The notes beneath the pieces were generated by a model. The model worked only from the letters and a program-made list of their open reading frames with translations, was not told the origin of the DNA and did no database searches. Below are positions 16,824-24,050 of a DNA stretch of 64,000 bases, one piece after another; position 1 is the stretch's first letter; each line of letters starts with the position of its first letter. Origin of the DNA: an uncultured Helicobacteraceae bacterium (GTDB lineage Bacteria; Campylobacterota; Campylobacteria; Campylobacterales; Helicobacteraceae). A program made the translations under genes and the position numbers. The stretch covers positions 1 to 64,000 of the forward strand of contig CAMWQM010000009.1 in NCBI GenBank assembly GCA_947176375.1, given 5' to 3'.

Positions 16824-18586
16824 TGGCTAAAGTTAGAATAGGTGATAGGTTAATATCTGCTGGTCTAATTACTAATGAACAACTTGAAAAGGCATTAGAA
16901 GAACAAAAAAAACAAGTTAGACGAAAAAAGATTGTTAGAATCTTGGTTGATTTGGGGTATATTGAAGAGACTAAATTACTTGGTTTTTTTGTAGAGCTTT
17001 GTAAAAGAAATGAGCTAAATCTAATTTCTATTTTGGAGGATTTTCCAAATAGCGAAGAGAATATATTAAAGCTTTTATCGCGTATAATAAATATGGAATA
17101 TGTTAATTTGGATGCATATGAATTTAATGCAGATGTAGCCGAAATGTTGCCATATAGCATAGTTGAGAAGTATCTTGTTTTTCCTATGAGTGTTGATAGT
17201 GATAATAATATTAAAGTTGTTCTAGCAGACCCATTTGATGTGAGAGCAAAAGATGCCGTTATGCGTTCTATTCGTGGTAAGAAGGTGATATTTTGTATAG
17301 CTAAAAAAGAGCAAATAGTATCTGTTGTAATTAGAATTTCACTTCACGATAGCGTTAAACTTCTAGTTAAAAAGATTAGAGAAGAAATGAGTGGTGATAG
17401 TGCTAATGTAATGTTGGCAGATGATGCAAATCAATCATCCATTACGAAGCTAATTTATGTTATTTTTGAGACAGCAGTAAAACAAAAGACAAGTGATATT
17501 CATATAGAGGGCACAGAAAAAAGCACTTTAGTTAGGATTCGTGTAGATGGTGTTATGCGAGAGGCTTTCAAATTTGATAAAGATATGTTTGCGCCACTTA
17601 GTTCTAGGATTAAGCTGTTGGCAAACCTTGATATTGCAGAGAGAAGAAAGCCTCAAGATGGACGATATAGCGATATAATTTTGGGCAAACCATTTGACTT
17701 TCGTATTTCGACATTACCCATTATTACAGGTGAGAGTATAGTTATTAGGATTCTTGATAAGAGCAAAGTTCTAGTTAAATTGGAAGATTTGGGTATTTCA
17801 GAGCTAAATTATGATAGATTTAGTGAAGCAATCAAGCAGCCAAATGGAATTGTACTAGTTACAGGACCAACAGGAAGTGGTAAAACCACTACACTTTATG
17901 CAGCATTAAATGCGATTAAAAGTGTAACACATAAAATTATAACCGTTGAAGATCCTGTGGAGTATCAAATGGATATGATTCAGCAGGTTATGGTTAATGA
18001 AAGAGCTGGAATGACATTTGCTGCAGGGCTTCGTTCTATCCTTAGGCAAGACCCAGATATTATAATGATTGGTGAGATTCGAGATAAGGAGACTTTGCAA
18101 ATTGCACTTCAAGCAGCGCTAACAGGACACTTAGTGCTTGCTACACTACATACAAATGATGCAATTAGTGGGGTTGCAAGATTGCTTGATATGGGTGTAG
18201 AGAGCTTTTTTATCGGTTCTACTATGTGTGGACTTCAAGCACAAAGACTTGTTAGGAAGCTTTGTCCTCATTGTAAATATGAAGTAGAGCCACCAGATAA
18301 AATGTTAGCTCAAATAAAAAATCTAATACCAGAGGATTACCATTTCTATAAATCCCATGGTTGTAGACAATGCGGTATGCAAGGATATATTGGTAGAGAA
18401 GTAATATCTGAAGTTGTTTTAGGGACAGAAGGTATGAGACGTTTAATTTCTGCTGGAGCTACAAAAGATGAGTTGCTGGCAGAAGCTAGAAAGGATGGCT
18501 TTGTTACTATGTTTGAAGATGCTTTGCTAAAGGCGTTGGAAGGTAGAACAAGCTTAGATGAAGTATATAGGGTGGCAAAAATATAA
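16823..18586 (+). CDS. Pilus assembly ATPase, PilB/GspE/MshE family (CtsE-like)
   Basis: A 587-residue hexameric ATPase that drives pilin polymerisation. The N-terminal GspE-N domain begins VRIGDRLISAGLITNEQLEK. The second domain has DIHIEGTEKSTLVRIRVDGV and RIKLLANLDIAERRKPQDGR. Walker A is GPTGSGKTTTLYAAL, the Asp box VEDPVEYQMD, Walker B DPDIIMIGEIRD and the His box GHLVLATLHTND. A zinc-binding tetracysteine (CPHC ... CRQC) is near 478-515. Those cysteines and the GspE-N domain separate it from PilT. A GTG start overlaps the upstream stop (TAGTG). The active-site motifs are complete. Confidence 0.92.
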   Translation: MAKVRIGDRLISAGLITNEQLEKALEEQKKQVRRKKIVRILVDLGYIEETKLLGFFVELCKRNELNLISILEDFPNSEENILKLLSRIINMEYVNLDAYEFNADVAEMLPYSIVEKYLVFPMSVDSDNNIKVVLADPFDVRAKDAVMRSIRGKKVIFCIAKKEQIVSVVIRISLHDSVKLLVKKIREEMSGDSANVMLADDANQSSITKLIYVIFETAVKQKTSDIHIEGTEKSTLVRIRVDGVMREAFKFDKDMFAPLSSRIKLLANLDIAERRKPQDGRYSDIILGKPFDFRISTLPIITGESIVIRILDKSKVLVKLEDLGISELNYDRFSEAIKQPNGIVLVTGPTGSGKTTTLYAALNAIKSVTHKIITVEDPVEYQMDMIQQVMVNERAGMTFAAGLRSILRQDPDIIMIGEIRDKETLQIALQAALTGHLVLATLHTNDAISGVARLLDMGVESFFIGSTMCGLQAQRLVRKLCPHCKYEVEPPDKMLAQIKNLIPEDYHFYKSHGCRQCGMQGYIGREVISEVVLGTEGMRRLISAGATKDELLAEARKDGFVTMFEDALLKALEGRTSLDEVYRVAKI

Positions 18587-19815
18587 TGAAATTTTATAAA
18601 GTATCGTCAAGAAAAAATGGTAGAAAAGTTGATATTGTTATTAAGGCAAGCACTGCAGAGCAAGCTTTTGATATTGCAAAAAATAAGTATAAGATAAAAC
18701 CGGTTTCGGCAAAAGAGGCAGACCCACCATTTTATTTAAAATTTTATAATGATATGACGAAAGACAAGCAGATTCGATATGATGATTTGATTGCAGCATT
18801 CAAGCAAATGTCGTTTATGCTAAATGCAGGTATATCAATACACGCTACTTTAGAGGATTTAATTAAATATACTGAAAATGAGCGTTTGGTTGCAGTATTT
18901 GATAAGGTGTTTACCGATGTAAATAGTGGTAGGACACTTACAGAGGCATTTATGGACCATAAACTTGTGATAGGTGGATTGCCTATTTCAATGATTTCAC
19001 TTGGAGAAAAAACGGGTAATTTATCAGAATCTCTTAATATGCTTGTTGCTAGTTTGGAGGAATTGCGAAATAATAGAGCAAAGTTTAAAAAAGCTATGAG
19101 ATACCCTATAATAGTTGTTTCTGCTATGGCAATAGCATTCGTTGCACTATGTTTGCTTGTTATTCCACAATTTAAATCTATATTTGCGGAGCTTGGAGCA
19201 GATTTACCACTACCTACAAAGATTCTAATCGGTATTGAAGAACTTATGAGTAATTATGGTGTTGTGGTTGCTTTGGCTATCGCTGCAACAATTATATTTA
19301 TTAAAAATCGCTATAAAAGAAGTGAAAGTTTTAAATATAAATGGGATGAATATATTTTAAAAGTTAAACTTATAGGTAGAATTGTATTTTTATCAAATAT
19401 TAATCAATATACTACCGTTTTATCACTTTTATTAAAAGCTGGTATATCGCTTGAAGAGGGATTGGAATCTTCATCAATGTTACTTGCTAATGATTATATG
19501 AAAGAGAGATTTCTATCTGTAAATAGGGCGATAAAGCGAGGTGTTACGCTTACAGAAGCACTCAATGAGACAAAATATTTTGACCCTATGAGTCTTCAAA
19601 TGGTAAATACAGGAGAGCAATCAGGTGAGCTTGATAAAATGCTTGGTTCTGTGGCGGAATACTATAAGATAAAATATGATTATATTTTAGATAACCTATC
19701 AGCTTATATTGAACCGATAATGACATTCTTTATTGCTTGTTTGGTGCTTTTACTGGCACTTGGAATCTTTTTGCCTATGTGGGGATTAGGTGCAGCTGCA
19801 AAAGGTGGCGGTTGA
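18586..19815 (+). CDS. Inner-membrane platform protein, PilC/GspF family (CtsF-like)
   Basis: A 409-residue polytopic protein with two T2SSF repeats. The first is at about 65-190 (LIAAFKQMSFMLNAGISIHA; MISLGEKTGNLSESLNMLVA). The second is at about 270-395 (NINQYTTVLSLLLKAGISLE; MVNTGEQSGELDKMLGSVAE). Membrane helices follow each (YPIIVVSAMAIAFVALCLLV; IMTFFIACLVLLLALGIFLP). It forms the central platform that couples ATPase motion to pilin extraction from the membrane. It is the last gene of the seven-gene operon, its start overlapping the ATPase stop (TAATG). A strong hairpin follows its stop. No prepilin peptidase or major pilin gene comes after it. Confidence 0.92.
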   Translation: MKFYKVSSRKNGRKVDIVIKASTAEQAFDIAKNKYKIKPVSAKEADPPFYLKFYNDMTKDKQIRYDDLIAAFKQMSFMLNAGISIHATLEDLIKYTENERLVAVFDKVFTDVNSGRTLTEAFMDHKLVIGGLPISMISLGEKTGNLSESLNMLVASLEELRNNRAKFKKAMRYPIIVVSAMAIAFVALCLLVIPQFKSIFAELGADLPLPTKILIGIEELMSNYGVVVALAIAATIIFIKNRYKRSESFKYKWDEYILKVKLIGRIVFLSNINQYTTVLSLLLKAGISLEEGLESSSMLLANDYMKERFLSVNRAIKRGVTLTEALNETKYFDPMSLQMVNTGEQSGELDKMLGSVAEYYKIKYDYILDNLSAYIEPIMTFFIACLVLLLALGIFLPMWGLGAAAKGGG

Positions 19816-19825
19816 TTAAAAAATA

Positions 19826-19868
19826 AATTTTGCAAATTAAGATAATATCTTATTGTATTTGCAAAATT
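19826..19868 (+). terminator. Hairpin terminator candidate after the pilus operon
   Basis: Perfect 12-bp arms AATTTTGCAAAT (19826-19837) and ATTTGCAAAATT (19857-19868) flank a loop that itself contains a TAAGAT/ATCTTA stem. It begins 11 bases past the stop of the PilC-like gene. The AT-rich bases after it are not a clean T run, so its efficiency is uncertain. Confidence 0.55.
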
Positions 19869-20536
19869 CAAAATAATTCTAAATGAGCTTTATTTATTAA
19901 TTTACAACAATATACATTATACTATAAATCTATTATTGAATTTAGCTGATATTCCAATTGGATTCCAAATAAATTTCTCTTATATCATTATTCTAAAATG
20001 CAAGAGCAAAGCAATAACCTGAAAAATTTTTAGTTTCAATTAAATTTATTTTTTATAAAAGTAGATTTTATGTAGAGCTGGGGGATAGTTTAAGAAATAA
20101 TTTATATAAAAATTTATATGGTGAGGGGGTATGGAATTTAAAGTTTTGGTTATTAGTTAGTTTAGCATCAGGAATATTGCTAGATACTGCCGATAAACCA
20201 AAGGCATTAGAGGGTTATGTAAAAGAGAAAAAGACTTTATTTGATATTTTTCTTTAAAACATCAAATTTTCAAGTATGAAAATGGGGGGGGGTGTTTAGT
20301 CAGTAAATATACATTAAGCGATAGACAAGAAGATTTTACGGATATTAATGGCAATCTAAAATATGCTGAAAAGATTGGATTAGATCACTCCAGCATATTA
20401 GTTGTGGCAATAATCTTTGGCTTGCATATTTATGATATTCATTAGGGTTGGATTAATAGAGATGCTATTAAAACACAAAATGGTAGGTATTCATTCAAGC
20501 TATTATTAAAAGCATTACTTGGTCTAGATTTTCTTA
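19869..20536. other. Degenerate region with a G9 tract and unassigned coding debris
   Basis: No intact gene. The plus strand shows pieces in shifting frames, for example GYVKEKKTLFDIFL, then after the G9 tract SKYTLSDRQEDFTDINGNLK and KIGLDHSSILVVAIIFGLHI, then stops. They look like remnants of real proteins, but I do not recognise the family. They may belong to the same lost locus as the cytochrome b relic just downstream. Confidence 0.4.
20284..20292. repeat. G9 tract in degenerate coding debris
   Basis: Nine G follow GAAAAT in a stretch where coding fragments lie on both sides. This may be the fossil of a phase-variable gene. Whether the flanking fragments once formed one reading frame cannot be shown here. 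Confidence 0.7.
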
Positions 20537-21101
20537 ATGCCAAGACTGCAAGATTTTAGAGGCTTAATAGATAATTTCAAATGGTTCTTAGGATTTGGAG
20601 AAAGACTACAATTTGATAGATGGACATATTGGGAGAAATTAGATTATCTAGCAGTATTTTGGGGAATATTGCATAGGATTTTCTGGACTTGTCCTTATGT
20701 TCCCCGTATTTTTACATAATTTTTTGCTTAGATAAGTTATAAATGTTGCATTCGTATTCCATTCAGACAAATCTCTTTTAGCAATGGGCTTTATATTCAC
20801 AATGCATTTCTTTAATACACACTTTAGACTAGATAGGTTCCCTATTGATATGGTAATATCCAACTATATTAGCAAATAATAAATCAAGCACGAGAGAGTT
20901 AAATGGTGTAGGCTTGATGAAATCAACAAACTAGATAAAGTTATGCAAAGTCATCAAGACAATGAAACAAAAGAATTGATAGCTAAAATCATTGGATTCG
21001 TGCTAATTATAATCGGGTTTGCACTTTTTAGCTTTAATTATCACTCGCTGTTTAGAGAAGAATCTATCTTTAATAAGCTGAATTCTATATTTGTAAATTA
21101 A
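20537..21101 (+). pseudogene. Decayed membrane cytochrome b (cytochrome b561/thiosulfate-reductase type)
   Basis: The best fragment, 20537-20716, reads LQDFRGLIDNFKWFLGFGER then QFDRWTYWEKLDYLAVFWGI and loses frame. In other frames, ISFSGLVLMFP-like residues, VINVAFVFHSDESLLAMGFI-like residues and FTMHFFNTHFRLDRFPIDMV follow. A tail with IIGFVLIIIGFALFSFNYHS stops near 21101. The FDRWTYWEKLDYLAVFWG block and the His-rich HSDE...HFFNTHFR block are typical of quinol-oxidising cytochrome b subunits fused to or partnered with multihaem proteins. Several frameshifts and stops make it non-functional. Confidence 0.65.
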
Positions 21102-21142
21102 GTTATTTTAGATAAAATTACATTATTGAAGTCATTTGGGTT

Positions 21143-21260
21143 AGGATAATTATCCTTGAGAGGACCATAAACTCAAAACCTTTCGTTTTGGTTAAGATCG
21201 CTTAGCTTTATTTAGGAAACTTTCACCTTTTAAGTGAAGGTAATTTACAAAAAATAATTT
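21143..21260 (+). promoter_or_regulatory. Palindrome and hairpin-rich leader upstream of the copper genes
   Basis: A perfect 14-bp palindrome AGGATAATTATCCT lies at 21143-21156. Next is a hairpin CAAAAC/GTTTTG with a CTTTC loop (about 21174-21190). At 21220-21240 a CTTTCAC/GTGAAGG stem (one wobble pair) has a 7-base loop. A GGAGAGGA ribosome site follows before the start at 21274. The palindrome could be an operator, for example of a metal-responsive dimer. The stems could form a regulated leader RNA. I cannot match it to a known riboswitch, and a terminator of the preceding dead gene is an alternative. Confidence 0.4.
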
Positions 21261-21273
21261 TGGAGAGGATAAT

Positions 21274-21699
21274 ATGAAAAAAGTCATTTTAGTAATTTTT
21301 ATTTTTTTAAATATATTATTAGCACAAGATGATATAGTGATAACAGAGGCTTATGCTAGGGCTACTCCTCCAAATGTAAAAAATTCTGCTATTTTTATGA
21401 AAATTACAAATAATTCACAAAAAGCAATAGCTTTAATTGATGCTAAAAGTTCTGTGAGTAAGATTGTAGAGATTCATACAAATGTCAAAGAAAATGGAAT
21501 TACTAAGATGATAAAGATGCAAAAGCTAGAAATAGAGCCAAATAGCACTTCAATACTAGCACCAAAGCAAAATCACATAATGTTAATAGATATTGCAAAG
21601 CAGCTTGTTGATGGTGATAGCATAGATTTGACGTTAATTTTTGATAATGATAAAACTATTAAGATAGAAAAAATACCAGTTGTAAAAAAGATTTTATAA
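21274..21699 (+). CDS. Periplasmic copper chaperone, PCu(A)C family
   Basis: A 141-residue exported protein with signal peptide MKKVILVIFIFLNILLA. All four copper ligands of the family pattern H-X10-M-X21-H-X-M are at exact spacing: H68, M79, H101 and M103. PCu(A)C binds Cu(I) in the periplasm and, with Sco, loads the copper centre of cytochrome oxidase. In Helicobacter and Campylobacter the client would be the cbb3 oxidase. It heads a four-gene cluster with an unknown anchored protein, a Sco protein and a thioredoxin-like lipoprotein. C. jejuni has a closely similar string. The start has a strong GGAGAGGA site. Confidence 0.88.
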   Translation: MKKVILVIFIFLNILLAQDDIVITEAYARATPPNVKNSAIFMKITNNSQKAIALIDAKSSVSKIVEIHTNVKENGITKMIKMQKLEIEPNSTSILAPKQNHIMLIDIAKQLVDGDSIDLTLIFDNDKTIKIEKIPVVKKIL

Positions 21700-21714
21700 T
21701 ATCTATGAAAAAAT

Positions 21715-22173
21715 ATGAAAAAAATAGTTATATTGTTTGGTATTGCTTTACTTATAGGCATTTCTATTGCAGTTTTTTATTACAAAAATTCCGAATTTAA
21801 CACTAATGTGCTAAAAGACTATGAACTAGATAAACTTGCTTGCAATCTCATAAAAAATCCTTGTAAAATTGAATTTAAAGGTGGCGAAGTTACTTTTGAC
21901 ATTGCTCCTAGACCTGTTGTTGTGATGGATAAATCAACTATTACAATCTCAAATCTTAAATATAATATTTCTGATCCAAAAATTAGAATATATGGGCTAA
22001 ATATGGATATGGGAACGATTATAGCCTCGCTTGATAAAATAGATTCTAGCACATATCAAGCAGTGATAGCTTTGAGTGCTTGTTTAATAGAAGATGTTAT
22101 GCGTTATAGAATCTCAATATATGATGGTAACGAAGAATTAAAGCTATTTACTGACTTTGATTTAGAGAGATAA
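21715..22173 (+). CDS. Membrane-anchored periplasmic protein in the copper cluster, function unknown
   Basis: A 152-residue protein with an N-terminal membrane helix (MKKIVILFGIALLIGISIAVFY, about 4-22) and a periplasmic domain rich in beta strands. Two cysteines near 43-50 (LACNLIKNPCKIEFKGG) and a third near residue 122 are conserved-looking. There is also GLNMDMGTI, a Met pair that could touch copper. I know a gene of this kind between PCu(A)C and Sco in C. jejuni, but no defined function. The setting suggests a helper in copper delivery or in keeping thiols reduced; that is inference. Confidence 0.75.
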   Translation: MKKIVILFGIALLIGISIAVFYYKNSEFNTNVLKDYELDKLACNLIKNPCKIEFKGGEVTFDIAPRPVVVMDKSTITISNLKYNISDPKIRIYGLNMDMGTIIASLDKIDSSTYQAVIALSACLIEDVMRYRISIYDGNEELKLFTDFDLER

Positions 22174-22174
22174 A

Positions 22175-22735
22175 GTGAATAGCAAGATAAAAGCATTTGT
22201 TATTATTTTATCTTTTATTGCTATTGTGTGTGTATCATTTGCTATAACTCTAAGAATTTTGCATTCAAATAAATATGATTTTAGCGCCACATCGACTAAT
22301 GGAAATATTACTTTACAAGATTTAAATGGCAAGTATAAAATTATATATTTTGGCTATACATTTTGCCCTGATATTTGTCCACTCACACTTGGAATCTTAA
22401 AAGAAGCATTAGATGAGATAGAAAATAATGATTTTTTGGTTGTGTTTATTTCACTTGACCCAGAGCGTGATACACCACAAATATTACAAGAATATGTAGA
22501 ATTTTTCTATCCTAATTCGCTTGGGTTGTGGCTTGAGAGCAATGAATTGCAGAGGGTTGCTAAAAACTATGGCATAAAATATGAAAATATTATGTTAAGA
22601 GATTCCGCGATTGATTATTCTGTGGCGCATAGCTCTGCACTATTTTTGATAGATGAGAATGGAAAATTTGTAGGAAAAATCACAAATCTCACAAAAGAAG
22701 AAATCCAAGATGCCATTAAAAAGACAATAAAATGA
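22175..22735 (+). CDS. Sco1/SenC-family copper metallochaperone
   Basis: A 186-residue protein with an N-terminal anchor (IKAFVIILSFIAIVCVSFAI) and a thioredoxin-like fold. The Sco copper site is intact: C64 and C68 in FCPDICPLT, and H152 in YSVAHSSALF. SLDPERDTPQILQEYV is also a Sco signature. It inserts copper into, or keeps reduced, the Cu site of haem-copper oxidase in the periplasm. The start is GTG, one base after the upstream stop. The gene overlaps the next by four bases, so the copper cluster is one operon. Confidence 0.92.
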   Translation: MNSKIKAFVIILSFIAIVCVSFAITLRILHSNKYDFSATSTNGNITLQDLNGKYKIIYFGYTFCPDICPLTLGILKEALDEIENNDFLVVFISLDPERDTPQILQEYVEFFYPNSLGLWLESNELQRVAKNYGIKYENIMLRDSAIDYSVAHSSALFLIDENGKFVGKITNLTKEEIQDAIKKTIK

Positions 22736-23346
22736 ATCTAGCACTTAAAAAAATATTTATTTGTTTTTTGGTAATTATTGTTTTTTTGGGCTGCAAAGAT
22801 TCCACATCACAGGCTTTAGAGAATCTAAATAATTTAGAAGATTCTAAAAAAGTGTTGCAAAAAGATTTAGTAGATTCTAGAATAGATTCTTCAAGTCAAA
22901 TAAAAGCAGAACCTAGCATTTCTATTTTCTTGCCTAGTCAAAATTTATTATCAAATGAAAATAAAATTACTATACTAATTTTTGGTAGCAATGGCTGTGG
23001 AAGTTGTGAGAGGTTAAAAAATATCATTTCTAGCAATAAAAATGTGCAAGATAAACTAAAGGCTAATTATTTAGTTTATTATATAAATTTGAGCGAAGAA
23101 AACGAGCATAAAATTGATTTTCATAATAAAATAGATATGATTAAAACCTCATCATTAAAAGAGCTTTTTAGTGTAGTTGGGACGCCTACAACTTTATTTA
23201 TAAAAGATAAAAAGATTATTTTTAGATATCCAGGTTTTATGGGGACAAAGAGATTGATTTCAATGTTAGAAGTGCTAAAAAATACAAACTTAAATATAAA
23301 ACAAAATGATATTCTAAAAGAAATTTTAAAGTATGAAAAAGAGTGA
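22732..23346 (+). CDS. Thioredoxin-like lipoprotein
   Basis: A 204-residue protein with a lipoprotein signal: hydrophobic segment then VFLGC, with lipidated Cys at 21. A Ser/Asp/Lys-rich linker (about 25-62) is followed by a thioredoxin fold. The active site is C89-G-S-C92 in FGSNGCGSCERL, and the cis-proline loop is VGTPTTLFIK. It likely reduces or oxidises cysteines in the periplasm. By position, it could reduce Sco/PCu(A)C partners or apocytochrome c haem-binding cysteines. The start overlaps the sco stop (ATGA). A dead ccsBA fragment follows, another cytochrome c maturation gene. Confidence 0.82.
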   Translation: MNLALKKIFICFLVIIVFLGCKDSTSQALENLNNLEDSKKVLQKDLVDSRIDSSSQIKAEPSISIFLPSQNLLSNENKITILIFGSNGCGSCERLKNIISSNKNVQDKLKANYLVYYINLSEENEHKIDFHNKIDMIKTSSLKELFSVVGTPTTLFIKDKKIIFRYPGFMGTKRLISMLEVLKNTNLNIKQNDILKEILKYEKE

Positions 23347-23349
23347 ATC

Positions 23350-23640
23350 TAACAGATTTTATTTTATTGCCAGGATTGATATTACTAATGATTGTAAGCT
23401 TCCTTAGTGGTGTATTGGCAAAAATTAATCTTGTGGGAAAATATTGGATATGTGATTCCAAAGAGACCTGATCGTTAATTATGATAGTTATATATGCTTT
23501 TGTAGTGCATATGAGGCTTATTTCTAGATTCAACTCACCATTTGTTTTAAGTGTTGTAGTTTGCTTTACTCTGTTTTGGTGACTTATTTTGGAGTTAATT
23601 TTTATTTAATAAGTAAGATTCTTATGCTTATGGTGATGTG
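23350..23640 (+). pseudogene. Cytochrome c biogenesis protein CcsBA, C-terminal remnant
   Basis: In one frame with stops: LVGKYWICDSKET, stop, SLIMIVIYAFVVHMRLISRF, then VVVCFTLFW, stop. In a shifted frame LTYFGVNFYL-like residues follow. CcsB/CcsBA proteins have WGRYWGWDPKETWALI, the haem-handling WWD-region neighbour, followed by H.RL. The match is to the last quarter of the protein. The haem-ligand segment is damaged and the rest is gone. A working copy must lie elsewhere if the organism makes c-type cytochromes. Confidence 0.7.
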
Positions 23641-24050
23641 CTATAGATTTCATCATTCTTGTATTTTATAGCAATTAGAACTATATTATTAATTATCTTT
23701 GTAGCACGAAAGTGAAACCTAAAAGAGATAAAATAAAATCTATCAAAAATTAAAAAATAAAGAAATTTAAATGGGATTAAAGAGAGCAGAATCTAAAAAG
23801 AAAATATTTTTAGATTCTATATTTAGTTTCTAGTTTTTTTAAAGATTTTTAGCCTAAATTTAAAATTATCTAAAAGCTTTCATTGTATAAATAGCATTTG
23901 TGAGACAAATATTTAGTAAATATTTAATACAAAAAGTATCAAATGCAAAATAGTTTTCAAAGCTTCAATCAAAAACAAAAAGAAACTTAATTTTTAGATT
24001 TTATTTCTTAAAGATTCTAAATTTTTCACAATTCTTATTTGTTAAATAAA
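23641..24050. other. AT-rich gap with no gene
   Basis: No reading frame of interest. AGATTCT/AGAATCT motifs occur near 23786, 23814 and 24012-24070. The region separates the plus-strand copper cluster from the minus-strand orphan methylase, so transcription from both sides converges here. Confidence 0.4.

Noticed and set aside
20078-20135. Short G5 runs near 20.1 kb as phase-variable tracts
   Set aside because: Five bases are too short for frequent slippage and no gene is in frame with them.
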